From the NCBI GenBank assembly GCA_040754075.1, contig JBFMDH010000005.1, positions 62,001-126,000 of the forward strand: 64,000 nt of DNA, read 5' to 3'. How positions within the stretch are numbered: position 1 is the first letter of the stretch; every line of letters starts with the position of its first letter. The translations under genes and the position numbers were made by a program. Of the stretch, positions 1 to 8,368 are shown piece by piece. The notes below the pieces were generated by a model, which ran no database searches, had not been told where the DNA came from, and saw only the letters and a program-made list of their open reading frames with translations. Origin of the DNA: Acidobacteriota bacterium (GTDB lineage Bacteria; Acidobacteriota; Blastocatellia; UBA7656).

Positions 1-15
1 TTAGAGTTAAACGCA

Positions 16-1365
16 ATGGAAAAGAATATTGCTTACAAACCGAGCGAAGGGCTGAGTTATGACCCGACGGAAGCGAAATATTGGGACGCCAGTTTTCTCA
101 ATATGGAAGTCGAGCGCACTTTTGAAATCTGTCACGGCTGCCGTATGTGTTTTAAATATTGCGACAGTTTCCCGACTCTCTTCGCGCTGCTTGATGAAAA
201 ATATGACGGGGAGGTGCGCCGCGTCACCGCAAGCGATACCGAAGCGATTATGGATGCCTGTTTTCAATGCAAGCTTTGCGAAGTGCAGTGCCCGTACACG
301 GAACGCGAAGGTCACGAATTCAAACTCAACTTTCCCAAACTGGTTCATCGTTATAAAGCGCAACGCACACGCCGCCAGGGTTTGAAGCTCAGAGAAAAAA
401 TACTGGGCGACCCGGATCAAGCGGGAAAACTTGCGCGCATCACCCCGGCGATTGCCAACGCCGCCAATCGCGTGCGCATTCATCGCATCTTTATGGAGAA
501 GGTCATCGGCATTCACCGCGACAAACTGTTGCCGAATTTTGCTTCGAGCACCTTTGAAAAATGGGCGAAAGAGACCGGCAGAATAAAAGAAGTGGGCGGT
601 GAGGCAGTGCTTTTTCAAACCTGTTATGTGCAAAACAACGAACCGCAAATCGGGCGCGATACCATTGCGGTGCTGGAAAAAAATCAGGTGGATATTCGTT
701 GCACAGCCGGTTTGCATTGTTGTGGAATGCCTGCCTGGGAAAGCGGCGATATTGACCTGTTGAAAAAACAGGCGAAAGCCAACTTGAAAATCTTAACCCC
801 GTTTGTTGAAAAAGGCGCAAAAGTCTTAGCCATCAATCCGACCTGTTCGATGATGCTCCGTCGCGAATACCCGACACTTGTGGACATTGAAGATCGTGAG
901 GATGCGGAAAAAGTTGCCGAGGCGACAATGGACCCAAGCGAATACCTCTGGTCGATTCGCAACGAACCGCGCTTTAACACCGAGTTCAAGAGTTCGCCGG
1001 GCGCGAAAGTTTCTTATCACGCGCCCTGTCATTTGCGCGCGCAGTTTGTCGGCTTCAAGGGTCGCGATTTGCTCAGGAAAATTCCCGGCGTGGTTCCGTC
1101 AACTACGATGGAGTGTTGCGGACACGATGGCACTTACGCGATGAAGGTCGAAGGCTTTGAAACTTCGATTCGCGTCGGCAAAAAAGCTTTTGACGGAATG
1201 AAGGATGCAAACGCGGAAATCTGGGCAACCGATTGTCCGCTTGCGGCTTTGCAATTCGAGCAGCACGCGGGCGTGCGCCCCATGCACCCGATGAGCATAT
1301 TGGCGCGCGCCTATCGTGAAGATGGATTTACGCAAACAGAAAATGAGAAGAAGGAGGAATCGTAA
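16..1365 (+). CDS. Heterodisulfide reductase-like Fe-S oxidoreductase
   Basis: This 449-residue soluble protein carries two classical 4Fe-4S ligand sets near the N-terminus (CHGCRMCFKYC around residue 40 and CFQCKLCEVQCPY around residue 80). Two CCG-type domains follow (LHCCGMP near 240 and MECCGHDG near 365), the arrangement of GlpC/HdrD-like oxidoreductases. Such proteins pass electrons between a donor and a disulfide, quinone or peroxide-linked acceptor; the substrate here is unknown. The next gene is a DUF3501 protein only 3 bases away. From family knowledge, this pair normally follows a rubrerythrin gene, which would lie just outside the left edge, suggesting a peroxide or oxygen defence operon. 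Only 15 bases precede the ATG, so the start and ribosome site cannot be judged fully. Confidence 0.85.
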   Translation: MEKNIAYKPSEGLSYDPTEAKYWDASFLNMEVERTFEICHGCRMCFKYCDSFPTLFALLDEKYDGEVRRVTASDTEAIMDACFQCKLCEVQCPYTEREGHEFKLNFPKLVHRYKAQRTRRQGLKLREKILGDPDQAGKLARITPAIANAANRVRIHRIFMEKVIGIHRDKLLPNFASSTFEKWAKETGRIKEVGGEAVLFQTCYVQNNEPQIGRDTIAVLEKNQVDIRCTAGLHCCGMPAWESGDIDLLKKQAKANLKILTPFVEKGAKVLAINPTCSMMLRREYPTLVDIEDREDAEKVAEATMDPSEYLWSIRNEPRFNTEFKSSPGAKVSYHAPCHLRAQFVGFKGRDLLRKIPGVVPSTTMECCGHDGTYAMKVEGFETSIRVGKKAFDGMKDANAEIWATDCPLAALQFEQHAGVRPMHPMSILARAYREDGFTQTENEKKEES

Positions 1366-1368
1366 GCA

Positions 1369-1923
1369 GTGAAAGCAGTAGAACGCAGTGAAATCCTCGA
1401 TTACGTCACTTATGAAGAGGGGCGCGATCAATTCAGAGAAAAAGTTTTAATGACCAAGCTTCCCAGACGTGTGCATGTCGGCGAACATTTCACGCTGTTA
1501 TTTGAAAATCATTTGACCGTGCAGTATCAGATTCAAGAGATGGTGCGCACCGAACGCATCGTCAAGGAAGCCGACATTCGTCACGAAATCGATACCTACA
1601 ATGAATTGCTCGGCACGGACGGCGAACTTGGTTGCACGTTGCTCATTGAAATTGATGACCCGCAGGTTCGCGCCGTGAAATTGCGCGAGTGGTGGCATCT
1701 GCCTGAAAAAATTTATGTCACTTTGGAAGACGGTTCGCGCGTCTGGGCGACATTTGATGAACGCCAACGCGGCAAAGAACAGGTGAGTTCCGTGCAGTTT
1801 TTAAAATTCAATACCAAGGGGCAGGTGCCAGTCGCGGTCGGCGTTGATTTGCCGGAACTGAGCGCAGAAACCCCATTGACTGATGAACAACGAAAGGCTT
1901 TGCAGGAAGATTTAGCGGCGTAA
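1369..1923 (+). CDS. DUF3501 family protein
   Basis: This 184-residue soluble protein starts with GTG. An AAGGAGG site at 1351-1357 lies inside the end of the preceding Fe-S gene and fixes this start. The sequence (KLPRRVHVGEHFTLLFENH near residue 30, then a region rich in acidic residues and a conserved ADIRHEIDTYNELL) matches what I know of DUF3501. That family has no established biochemical role but is regularly found beside rubrerythrin and heterodisulfide-reductase-like genes. The tight spacing implies translation coupled to the Fe-S partner. No signal peptide, membrane span or metal motif is visible. Confidence 0.8.
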   Translation: MKAVERSEILDYVTYEEGRDQFREKVLMTKLPRRVHVGEHFTLLFENHLTVQYQIQEMVRTERIVKEADIRHEIDTYNELLGTDGELGCTLLIEIDDPQVRAVKLREWWHLPEKIYVTLEDGSRVWATFDERQRGKEQVSSVQFLKFNTKGQVPVAVGVDLPELSAETPLTDEQRKALQEDLAA

Positions 1924-1939
1924 GACATAGCCGCATAAC

Positions 1940-1972
1940 CCAAGTTGCTCGTTCAATGAACGAGCAACTTGG
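1940..1972. terminator. Perfect palindrome downstream of DUF3501 gene
   Basis: A 15-bp perfect stem (1940-1954 pairing with 1958-1972) with a 3-base AAT loop starts 17 bases after the DUF3501 stop. It lacks a clean T run and may act with the next hairpin, either as a terminator or as an mRNA 3' end stabiliser between the convergent transcripts. Confidence 0.6.
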
Positions 1973-1986
1973 ATTACTTAAAAATT

Positions 1987-2018
1987 AAAAGGGCTGGTGA
2001 TAATCGCCAGCCCTTTTT
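1987..2018. terminator. Bidirectional rho-independent terminator
   Basis: An 11-bp stem (AAAAGGGCTGG at 1987-1997 pairing with CCAGCCCTTTT) has a T run on its right and an A-rich left flank. It therefore provides a U tract in both directions. It sits between the convergent DUF3501 gene (+) and the small protein gene ending at 2041 (-), where a shared terminator is expected. Confidence 0.8.
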
Positions 2019-2040
2019 GTTGAAAACTTTAAATGCCGAA

Positions 2041-2277
2041 TTACTTCTTGCCGCGAGCAGCAGCTTTTGAAGCTTTGAGCGGGTTCTTGGTCCCGTCGGC
2101 GCTGCGTTGCGCGTCGAGATATTTCTGGTGTGCCGCGCAATCGTGTTCGGCGGCTCGCTCTTTCCAGTAAGCATCCACATCCAACCCCTGAGAAATGAAT
2201 CCGACGAGGGTAAATGCCGCCGCGCATTTCGGGCAAGTCAAACGCACCGCGCGTCCGCCTCTTGATCTCTTTGACAT
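2041..2277 (-). CDS. Small hypothetical protein with CPKC motif
   Basis: This 78-residue basic protein is preceded by a good ribosome site (AAAGGAG about 10 bases before the ATG). It has a CPKC pair near residue 15 and a later HDCAAH stretch near residue 45, which together could bind one zinc ion. The C-terminus is Lys/Ala-rich and probably disordered. I do not recognise the family. It lies just downstream of the kinase gene on the same strand but with a 144-base gap, so co-transcription is possible rather than shown. Confidence 0.6.
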   Translation of the reverse strand: MSKRSRGGRAVRLTCPKCAAAFTLVGFISQGLDVDAYWKERAAEHDCAAHQKYLDAQRSADGTKNPLKASKAAARGKK

Positions 2278-2421
2278 TAGCCTTGCACTCCTTTCGCTAA
2301 ATCTTCGTCATGAAGACGATTTTTCGTTAAATTGAATATGACAGATTGCCAGAAACTTTGCGGGTCTGTCAATAATTTCAAAAACAGCATTGATATGTCG
2401 CCTGAACTATCGGCACATAGA

Positions 2422-4650
2422 TTACTGCGGTGGACGATTGCGACGCGGGAACGGGCGATTCTTTCTGATGTCCGGGCGGGCGGGTTCATCCGGGTCGGGT
2501 TGCATTCTGCCGGGTCGCATCGGCATGGCGCTCAGGGTTGCGTTGACGAGTTTGCCACCGGCGGGAACGACGCCGTTGTAAACCATGCCTGCGCCTTTAA
2601 CCAGCACGGTCACGGTACTGCCAACCGGCAAATCACAAACTTTGCTGCCGCCGTTTGGTCCCGTGCGTTTCGGTTGCTGCCCTGCGGAAGTCGAAAAAAC
2701 CACCGGCACACCGGCTACGGGTTCGCCGCTTGCGCCTTTAACCAAAACAAAAACACAGGCGGTGCCGCCAGTTTGTGAGCCGGTTGGCTCCGAAGGTTTT
2801 TCAGGCTCTTGTGGAGGCGGAGTTGGCGTGACCGCAGGTTTATCTTTTGTTTCCGGTTCCTCTTTGGCAGTTTTTTCAGTTTCCCGTTTGTCTTTTTCAG
2901 TCGCAGCTTTATCGGGTTCACTGGCGTCTTTGGCTTTTTCCGCGCTGTTTGTTTCGCCGGTTGGTGCAGGAGGTTCAGTTGTCGATGGGGTCGTCAGATT
3001 TTGCGCCTGCAAATTTTCGTTTGCATTGATGGGCGAGGTTTCGCGCCCAAGCCCGCTAAACACCGCGTAAGCGCCTGCGACCAAGGCAAGCAACAAAACC
3101 ACAGCCGCTGCCATTGCGACCTTCTTTTTACTTTGCAAGCCTGCGGTCTGCGCTGTGTAAGCTCGGGGAACGTTTGCGACGCCAGCAACCATCGTGGCTG
3201 CGGCTTCGCCTTTTTCACTATTTGTGGCTTTTGCCTGTGAGCCGAAAGTTTGCGTCATTGGCACCGCCACCGTCATATTCGAGCCGGTGTCTTGATTGGT
3301 CAGGGTGATACGCTTTTTGCCAATCTCGCCGGATGGCGATTTCACTTCGACATCGTGGGTGCCGGGCGCAAGGCTCAAGGTTGCGCGCCCGTCCTCGCCC
3401 GCGAGCGCCAAAGCTTTTGCGCCGACGAAGACCTGACTGCCTGCCGGAACGCCTTCGAGCGTCAGCATCGCGGTTGCGACTTCATCGCCGGTATCCATTA
3501 TCAAGGTCTTCAACTCCATCGGCGAAGTCTCTTCGCCCACTTGCGGCATGACCATCGTCGCATTAGCGGCAAGCGCCACCTGTAAATCTGTGCGGTTGCC
3601 ATCTTCCAAAACCACACTGATGGTATATGGGTTATAGCTGGCTTTGAGCACGCGAACGCTATGCAGACCGGGATTGAGCGCATCAATCAATATTTTGCCC
3701 GTGGCATCGGAAGTGCCGCGCAATATTTCATCGACATAAACTTCGGCTTCGGGGGGATTGGTGGTTAAAGCGAGTTGCGCGGTCTGTCGGGTGTCAATTG
3801 CAAATTCACTATCACCGGTCGCCTGTCGCAAATCATTTAACATGTCATCGGCGGTGGCATAACGATAATCGGCAGTTTTGGCTGTAGCTTTTTTGACAAT
3901 GCGTTCAATCGCTTGGGGAACTCCGAGCGCGTCGAGCGGCGGGAGTTCATAACTCTCATGCATTTTGCGCATTTCCGACCAGTAGATGAGCGGGTCGGTG
4001 GCTTGCGATTGAAACGGCACTTTGCCAGCGAGCATTTCATAAAGAATAATGCCGAGGCTGTAAATATCGGCGCGGGCATCAGGGTTTAGCGAACCCGAAA
4101 TGCGTTCCGGCGACATATATACGGGCGTGCCGAAACCTTCGCCCGCCATAGTTAAATTTTCGCCGCCGACCATGCGCGCAATGCCGAAATCCAAAACCTT
4201 GACATGCGGCGACCCGGAGTCGCCAATCAACATAATGTTATCGGGTTTCAAATCGCGGTGAATGATGCCGTTTTTATGGGCGTAACTGAGCGCCTCGAGA
4301 ACCTGTGAAATAATCGTGATGGCTTGATTGAGTGGCAATTGACCCTGGGCTTGAATTTCATCAGTGAGCAGTTTTCCCGAAAGAAATTCCATCACCAGAT
4401 AGTAAGAGCCGTGGTCTTCGCCGAAAGTAAACAGCCGTGGCAGATTGGGATGGTCGAGTTTAGCCATAGCGATGGCTTCTTGAAAAAAGCGTTGTTTGAT
4501 GACCGTGCTGCGCGTGTGTTTGCGGTGCAGTTCTTTAACGGCGACAATCCGCCCTGGCGTGCTGGTGTCTTCGGCTTTGAATACCGAACCGAAACCGCCG
4601 CCACCTAAATAATCCAAGACCAGATAATTTCCGATACGTCTTCCACTCAT
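2422..4650 (-). CDS. Membrane Ser/Thr protein kinase with PEGA domain
   Basis: This is a Hanks-type kinase of 742 residues from the chosen start. Kinase landmarks are the glycine loop GGGGFGSVF (16-24), VAVK with Lys39, HRDLKPDN (131-138) and DFG (154-156). A PEGA repeat (TTNPPEAEVYVDE, near 310) follows, then further beta-rich segments, one membrane span (VAMAAAVVLLLALVAGAYAV, around 525), a Pro/Glu/Lys linker and a C-terminal carboxypeptidase-regulatory-like fold ending in a Pro/Arg tail. It should phosphorylate Ser/Thr with the kinase in the cytoplasm and the tail outside. The ATG at 4650 is preferred over the upstream in-frame start at 4761 because a GGAG lies 9 bases before it and the kinase domain begins immediately. 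The PEGA domain precedes the membrane span, which is unusual if PEGA domains are extracytoplasmic; the topology deserves checking. Confidence 0.9.
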   Translation of the reverse strand: MSGRRIGNYLVLDYLGGGGFGSVFKAEDTSTPGRIVAVKELHRKHTRSTVIKQRFFQEAIAMAKLDHPNLPRLFTFGEDHGSYYLVMEFLSGKLLTDEIQAQGQLPLNQAITIISQVLEALSYAHKNGIIHRDLKPDNIMLIGDSGSPHVKVLDFGIARMVGGENLTMAGEGFGTPVYMSPERISGSLNPDARADIYSLGIILYEMLAGKVPFQSQATDPLIYWSEMRKMHESYELPPLDALGVPQAIERIVKKATAKTADYRYATADDMLNDLRQATGDSEFAIDTRQTAQLALTTNPPEAEVYVDEILRGTSDATGKILIDALNPGLHSVRVLKASYNPYTISVVLEDGNRTDLQVALAANATMVMPQVGEETSPMELKTLIMDTGDEVATAMLTLEGVPAGSQVFVGAKALALAGEDGRATLSLAPGTHDVEVKSPSGEIGKKRITLTNQDTGSNMTVAVPMTQTFGSQAKATNSEKGEAAATMVAGVANVPRAYTAQTAGLQSKKKVAMAAAVVLLLALVAGAYAVFSGLGRETSPINANENLQAQNLTTPSTTEPPAPTGETNSAEKAKDASEPDKAATEKDKRETEKTAKEEPETKDKPAVTPTPPPQEPEKPSEPTGSQTGGTACVFVLVKGASGEPVAGVPVVFSTSAGQQPKRTGPNGGSKVCDLPVGSTVTVLVKGAGMVYNGVVPAGGKLVNATLSAMPMRPGRMQPDPDEPARPDIRKNRPFPRRNRPPQ

Positions 4651-5059
4651 AATGCGCACTCCGTTATCAGAGAATTTCTTTAATTGTATGCGGATTTTGT
4701 CACGAGAAACCGACACGCGAATTATCACATAACATCCGCACCGCGTAAACACATCCTGCAAACATGGTTTTGGACGAAGGAGGCGTCCAAATAGCTTAGA
4801 TAAATTTTCGCCTGCGCGGTGTGAGCGGCGAATGAATCATCCATCACGTTTATGATTTCTGCTGATTGACGCCGCGCAGTTTTGGAATCTTCAGTTCCGT
4901 ATCCGGTCATTTTTCAATATCTCCTCGACCAGTGATTACTTTTGCAGGTTTCGCCTTGTCAAGAAGGCGCAGCGTGTGTAAGTTAATCACGATTACTTTG
5001 CTCCCAAATCGGCAGGTTATAAAAGTCCCTAAATCACCTGAAAGAAGTAGAGAACGATT
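4651..5059. other. Intergenic region between divergent genes
   Basis: These 409 bases separate the PEGA kinase (minus) from the PilZ gene (plus) and must hold both promoters. I see no convincing -35/-10 pair. The only open frame (61 codons on the minus strand, 4725-4910) has no ribosome site and no recognisable protein character. Confidence 0.5.
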
Positions 5060-5473
5060 TTGGCTCGAAAAGCAACAGCAACAGCAAAGAAAGCGGTTAA
5101 AAATGGTAAAAAGGCTGAGCCTCGTTCAGCGCAGCCTGAACGCCGCCGATTTGAACGGGCACCCATCAATGCACAAGTTGAATATGAACTGACAAACAGC
5201 AGCAGCGGCCCTTCCCGTGTCCGTAGAAACATGGCAAACATCAGCACCGGCGGCATGTTCATTACCACAGAAGAGCGCATACGCGCCGGCACCCGTATGG
5301 TTGTCCGTTTTGAATTACCCAATAGACATCGGGTGATTGCCGTGTCGCGGGTCAGCTATGCCAAAGAAGGCAGCGGGCTTGGCGTCGAATTCCTCAGTCT
5401 GGATGAAGAGGATTTGGAAGAGATTCAAAACTACATCACCAGCATGAAAGAGAACGCGGATAAGTCCGAATAA
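5060..5473 (+). CDS. PilZ-domain protein
   Basis: This 137-residue protein starts with TTG. A Lys/Ala-rich N-terminal tail (1-25) leads into a PilZ domain. The ligand motif is present in the form ERRRFERAP (near 27-35), followed by NISTGGMFI (near 59-67), which correspond to the RxxxR and [D/N]xSxxG c-di-GMP motifs. It probably senses c-di-GMP in the cytoplasm and acts on motility, envelope or transcription targets. The ribosome site is weak (GAAAGAAG). The next gene is 190 bases away and has its own promoter-like element, so this is probably a single-gene unit. Confidence 0.85.
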   Translation: MARKATATAKKAVKNGKKAEPRSAQPERRRFERAPINAQVEYELTNSSSGPSRVRRNMANISTGGMFITTEERIRAGTRMVVRFELPNRHRVIAVSRVSYAKEGSGLGVEFLSLDEEDLEEIQNYITSMKENADKSE

Positions 5474-5533
5474 TCTACCGCATCAAACATTTGAAATTCC
5501 GCAAGCGATTGCTTCATTCGGAAAAATTTCTTG

Positions 5534-5542
5534 TGTTATAAT
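5534..5542 (+). promoter_or_regulatory. Extended -10 promoter candidate for SPOR gene
   Basis: TGTTATAAT is a perfect extended -10 element (TGn plus TATAAT), about 120 bases upstream of the SPOR-protein ATG at 5664. No good -35 is required for this class. Predicted from sequence only. Confidence 0.45.
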
Positions 5543-5663
5543 CGTGTCGGCATTTTTGCCCCCTCAATAACAACGTCGCTACAATTTAAGCCCTCACCCT
5601 TGCTGGATTCCCGCTACCTTCGGGAGTTGTTATTGTCTGTTTATGTTTTAAGGAGAAGTGAGT

Positions 5664-6896
5664 ATGTTTGCTCAGACATCAACTGCAAGCTGTCCGCTAT
5701 GCAAGCATCCATCGGATGCCAATGCCAAACTCAACGGTTATCCGACCAGACTTTGCGAAAAGTGTCGTTCATTGATTGAAACCATCTTTCCGCAAAATAT
5801 CGCAAGAAATGGCGCAAGCCTGAACGCCCCGCTTTTGCCGGTTCAGGAACTCGTCGAAACTCCGGTATTAGAACCACCAACGTTTTCAAACCAGGATTTG
5901 CTCAAAGCCCCGGAAAGCCCTGTACTCATCGAGCCTTCTTTCAGCGAACCGGCGGAAAAGCCTGCGGTTGATGAACCAACTTTCGTAGAGGTGCAAAATG
6001 ATTTCGCTATCAGCAGTTCGTTGCCTGATGGGGGATTCTATTTTCAGGATATGAATGCGCCACAGGAATTCACAGAAGCCCATAAACTTCCGCAGCAGGT
6101 GGATGCGACGCCTCAATTTCATGAACCGGAACCGGCGGCACAACCCTTGCCGATAAGCGATAGCGCACCTTTACCGGTCTATGAAACTGCGCCTGTCAAC
6201 GGCAATAACGCTTACCAGAGTGCGCCGTCTACCATGCAGGAGTTCCCTGCCGAACAAAACGGCAAATTTGTCACCGGTTCCATCATTGATGACACGCCAC
6301 GTTGGAATACGCAGATGGATGATTTTCCTTATCTTGTGCAAAACCCGCAAGGAAACCGTCTATCATCCAAACTGCTGCTGGCTTTAGGTGGCATCGGCTT
6401 GCTTGCCGTTTTAGCTGCGGGTTATCTTTTCGTTTATAAACCCTATTTTGCGGCTGCGAAAAATAGCGCGCAAAAACCTGCCGCGAATACTCCGCAGGTG
6501 ACGCAAACTCCATCACCTGCGAGTGCTGCCGAAAATTCAACGGCGGCAAATGCTGCTGCTTTAACCGACACCAACCCTCAACAGGCGACTGCGTCAAAAC
6601 CCGAAGAGCCGAAAAAAGCCGAAACCATGCCAACCCCTGAAGTTTCGGGGCAAGGGCAGTTCGCTTTGCAGGCTGGCGTTTTTTCCAGTGAAGCCAACGC
6701 CGGAGAGTTTGCTGAACGGTTAAAAAAAGCTGGCGTTCCGGCTTATACGGCGGCGGCAAAAGCCAATAAATTCCGGGTGCTGGTGGGCAAGTTTGTTTCC
6801 GCAAGTGATGCGCAAAAATTTATCGCGCAGGCGCAAGCCCGTGCAAATTCCGCAGGGATAAAGTTAGAATTACTGGTCTCCGAAATGAACCCATAA
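5664..6896 (+). CDS. Zinc-ribbon, membrane-anchored SPOR-domain protein
   Basis: This 410-residue protein has three parts. A treble-clef-like zinc ribbon (CPLC near 10 and CEKC near 33) is at the N-terminus. A long Pro/Glu-rich disordered segment follows to about residue 230, then one membrane span (LLLALGGIGLLAVLAAGYLFVY). The C-terminal SPOR domain (about 325-405) begins FALQAGVFSSEANA. SPOR domains bind glycan strands lacking stem peptides at the septum, so the C-terminus is expected in the periplasm and the zinc ribbon in the cytoplasm. AAGGAG at 5650-5655 is 8 bases from the ATG at 5664 but only 2 from the upstream GTG at 5658, which decides the start. The next gene, a peptidoglycan-recognition protein, follows after 18 bases, supporting a cell-wall operon. 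Confidence 0.85.
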   Translation: MFAQTSTASCPLCKHPSDANAKLNGYPTRLCEKCRSLIETIFPQNIARNGASLNAPLLPVQELVETPVLEPPTFSNQDLLKAPESPVLIEPSFSEPAEKPAVDEPTFVEVQNDFAISSSLPDGGFYFQDMNAPQEFTEAHKLPQQVDATPQFHEPEPAAQPLPISDSAPLPVYETAPVNGNNAYQSAPSTMQEFPAEQNGKFVTGSIIDDTPRWNTQMDDFPYLVQNPQGNRLSSKLLLALGGIGLLAVLAAGYLFVYKPYFAAAKNSAQKPAANTPQVTQTPSPASAAENSTAANAAALTDTNPQQATASKPEEPKKAETMPTPEVSGQGQFALQAGVFSSEANAGEFAERLKKAGVPAYTAAAKANKFRVLVGKFVSASDAQKFIAQAQARANSAGIKLELLVSEMNP

Positions 6897-6914
6897 CCTC
6901 AGGCGGTAAAAGCA

Positions 6915-8288
6915 GTGTTAAAGGATTTGCAGCAACCCGATAGCCATTACACCAAAATCGTTGACCGCTATGCGCGTTATATCGAATCGCCGGTTTTGCG
7001 TTTGAAATTCCTCAATTCCGTAATGAAATCGCAACCGCAAGGCAGTTTGTTGATGCGCTTACCGTGGGTTGGCTCGCTACCGGAACGCGCCCGTTTGATT
7101 ACCGAACTGGCGAAAGTTTTGCCGCCAACTAAAGGCGTGCCTTTTTCACTTCGCTTAACTGCGTTTCTTTATCGCATACGGTTTCTCGTTTATGGATTGT
7201 GCGCGGTTGGCGTGCTTGCCGCAGGCTCAGGGTTGGTCTATTTAGGCTCAAAAGCGGTCACTAGTATAACCAGCGCCATTCAGGCAAAAACCACATCCGG
7301 TCAAACGGCAAATGATAATGTCAGTTCAGGTGAAGCGGTGGCAGCAATCGGCTCGGAAGCCCCTCTGCCGCTCGATAGAGTCTGGCTTGCGGAAAAAACC
7401 GCGACGGACGAGTTCTATAGCAACGGCGCAAGAATATTAACCGAATATGAAACCGCGGGGGCAAAGCGCGGTTTCTATGGTTTCGATTTGGAAAAACTCA
7501 GCAAAAATGCCGATGATTACGAAGTGCTTTCCAAACCTGTGGGCATCGTTTATCACTTAACCGAAAGCGACCTGCTGCCGTTTTCAGACCAATACAACAA
7601 ATCGTTGATTCGCACCTCGGAAGAGTTGATGGATTATGCGCGACGGCACAAACTGTACAATTACATCATTGACCGCTTTGGCAGAATTTTTCGCATCGTG
7701 CGCGATGAAGAGGTCGCCTATCACGCGGGCAATTCCATCTGGAGCGATAGCCGCCACGCCTATGTCAATTTGAATGCCAGCTTCATCGGCATCAGTTTTG
7801 AGGGCAAATCGGGCACTGCCAAAGGCGCGGACGGCATTAACGAAGCGCAGATTTATGCGGCGCGGGTATTGACCGCCGTGTTGCGCTCGAAATATCAAAT
7901 CAATGATGCCAATTGCACGACGCACGGTTTGGTTTCGACAAATCCGTCGTCGCGATTGCTCGGTCATCACACCGATTGGGTTGCCAATTTTCCTTTTGAA
8001 GCAGTGGGACTGACGAATAAATATAATGCGGAATTACTGGCGATTTCGCGTTTCGGTTTCGCTTACGATCAATCGTATTTAATCGCTGCCGGTGGCAAAC
8101 GCTGGCAAGGATTGACGCAGGCGGAAGCGGCATTGTGGGATACCGCGAAGAAAAATGGCTTTGTCATCGAACAACAACGTCGCGCCTTGTGGGAACTGTT
8201 TGAACGCGCTTACGTGAAGCAACACGAGTTGGATAAACAGCGTGTGGATACGAATGTCGAGATGCCGGAATCGACAAGCGACCAGTAA
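6915..8288 (+). CDS. Membrane-anchored N-acetylmuramoyl-L-alanine amidase/PGRP-like protein
   Basis: This 457-residue protein starts with GTG. The N-terminal 90 residues are cytoplasmic-looking and precede one membrane span (FLVYGLCAVGVLAAGSGLVYL). The region from about 205 to 370 is an Amidase_2/PGRP fold: IVYHLTESD, NYIIDRFGRIFRIV, YHAGNS, ISFEGKSG, and GHHTDW near the end. The His in YHLTE, the His in the LLGHHTDW stretch and the Asp after it are positioned like zinc ligands of T7-lysozyme-type amidases. It probably binds or cuts peptidoglycan outside the membrane. The C-terminal 90 residues are helical and unassigned. It follows the SPOR gene closely and is followed by a hairpin and the HU-actin fusion gene. 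Confidence 0.8.
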   Translation: MLKDLQQPDSHYTKIVDRYARYIESPVLRLKFLNSVMKSQPQGSLLMRLPWVGSLPERARLITELAKVLPPTKGVPFSLRLTAFLYRIRFLVYGLCAVGVLAAGSGLVYLGSKAVTSITSAIQAKTTSGQTANDNVSSGEAVAAIGSEAPLPLDRVWLAEKTATDEFYSNGARILTEYETAGAKRGFYGFDLEKLSKNADDYEVLSKPVGIVYHLTESDLLPFSDQYNKSLIRTSEELMDYARRHKLYNYIIDRFGRIFRIVRDEEVAYHAGNSIWSDSRHAYVNLNASFIGISFEGKSGTAKGADGINEAQIYAARVLTAVLRSKYQINDANCTTHGLVSTNPSSRLLGHHTDWVANFPFEAVGLTNKYNAELLAISRFGFAYDQSYLIAAGGKRWQGLTQAEAALWDTAKKNGFVIEQQRRALWELFERAYVKQHELDKQRVDTNVEMPESTSDQ

Positions 8289-8289
8289 C

Positions 8290-8367
8290 AACTAGAGATT
8301 TTAGTTTTCAGTTTTCGGCGTTTGATTTTAATCTAACACCTGACCAATAACTGGAAACTATTCTAGT
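8290..8367. repeat. Imperfect inverted repeat between amidase and HU-actin genes
   Basis: The left arm (8290-8313) and right arm (8349-8367) are imperfectly complementary; ACTAGA and CAGTT blocks match on both sides. The left arm repeats AGTTTTC at 7-base steps. The right arm ends directly before the ATG at 8369, so folding would cover that start. It may end the amidase transcript or attenuate translation of the next gene. It belongs to the same class as the hairpins at 9804 and 15473. Confidence 0.55.
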
Positions 8368-8368
8368 C

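Noticed and set aside
1-15. End of an upstream rubrerythrin gene
   Set aside because: Only 15 bases are available, and the stop-like triplets cannot be assigned to a frame.
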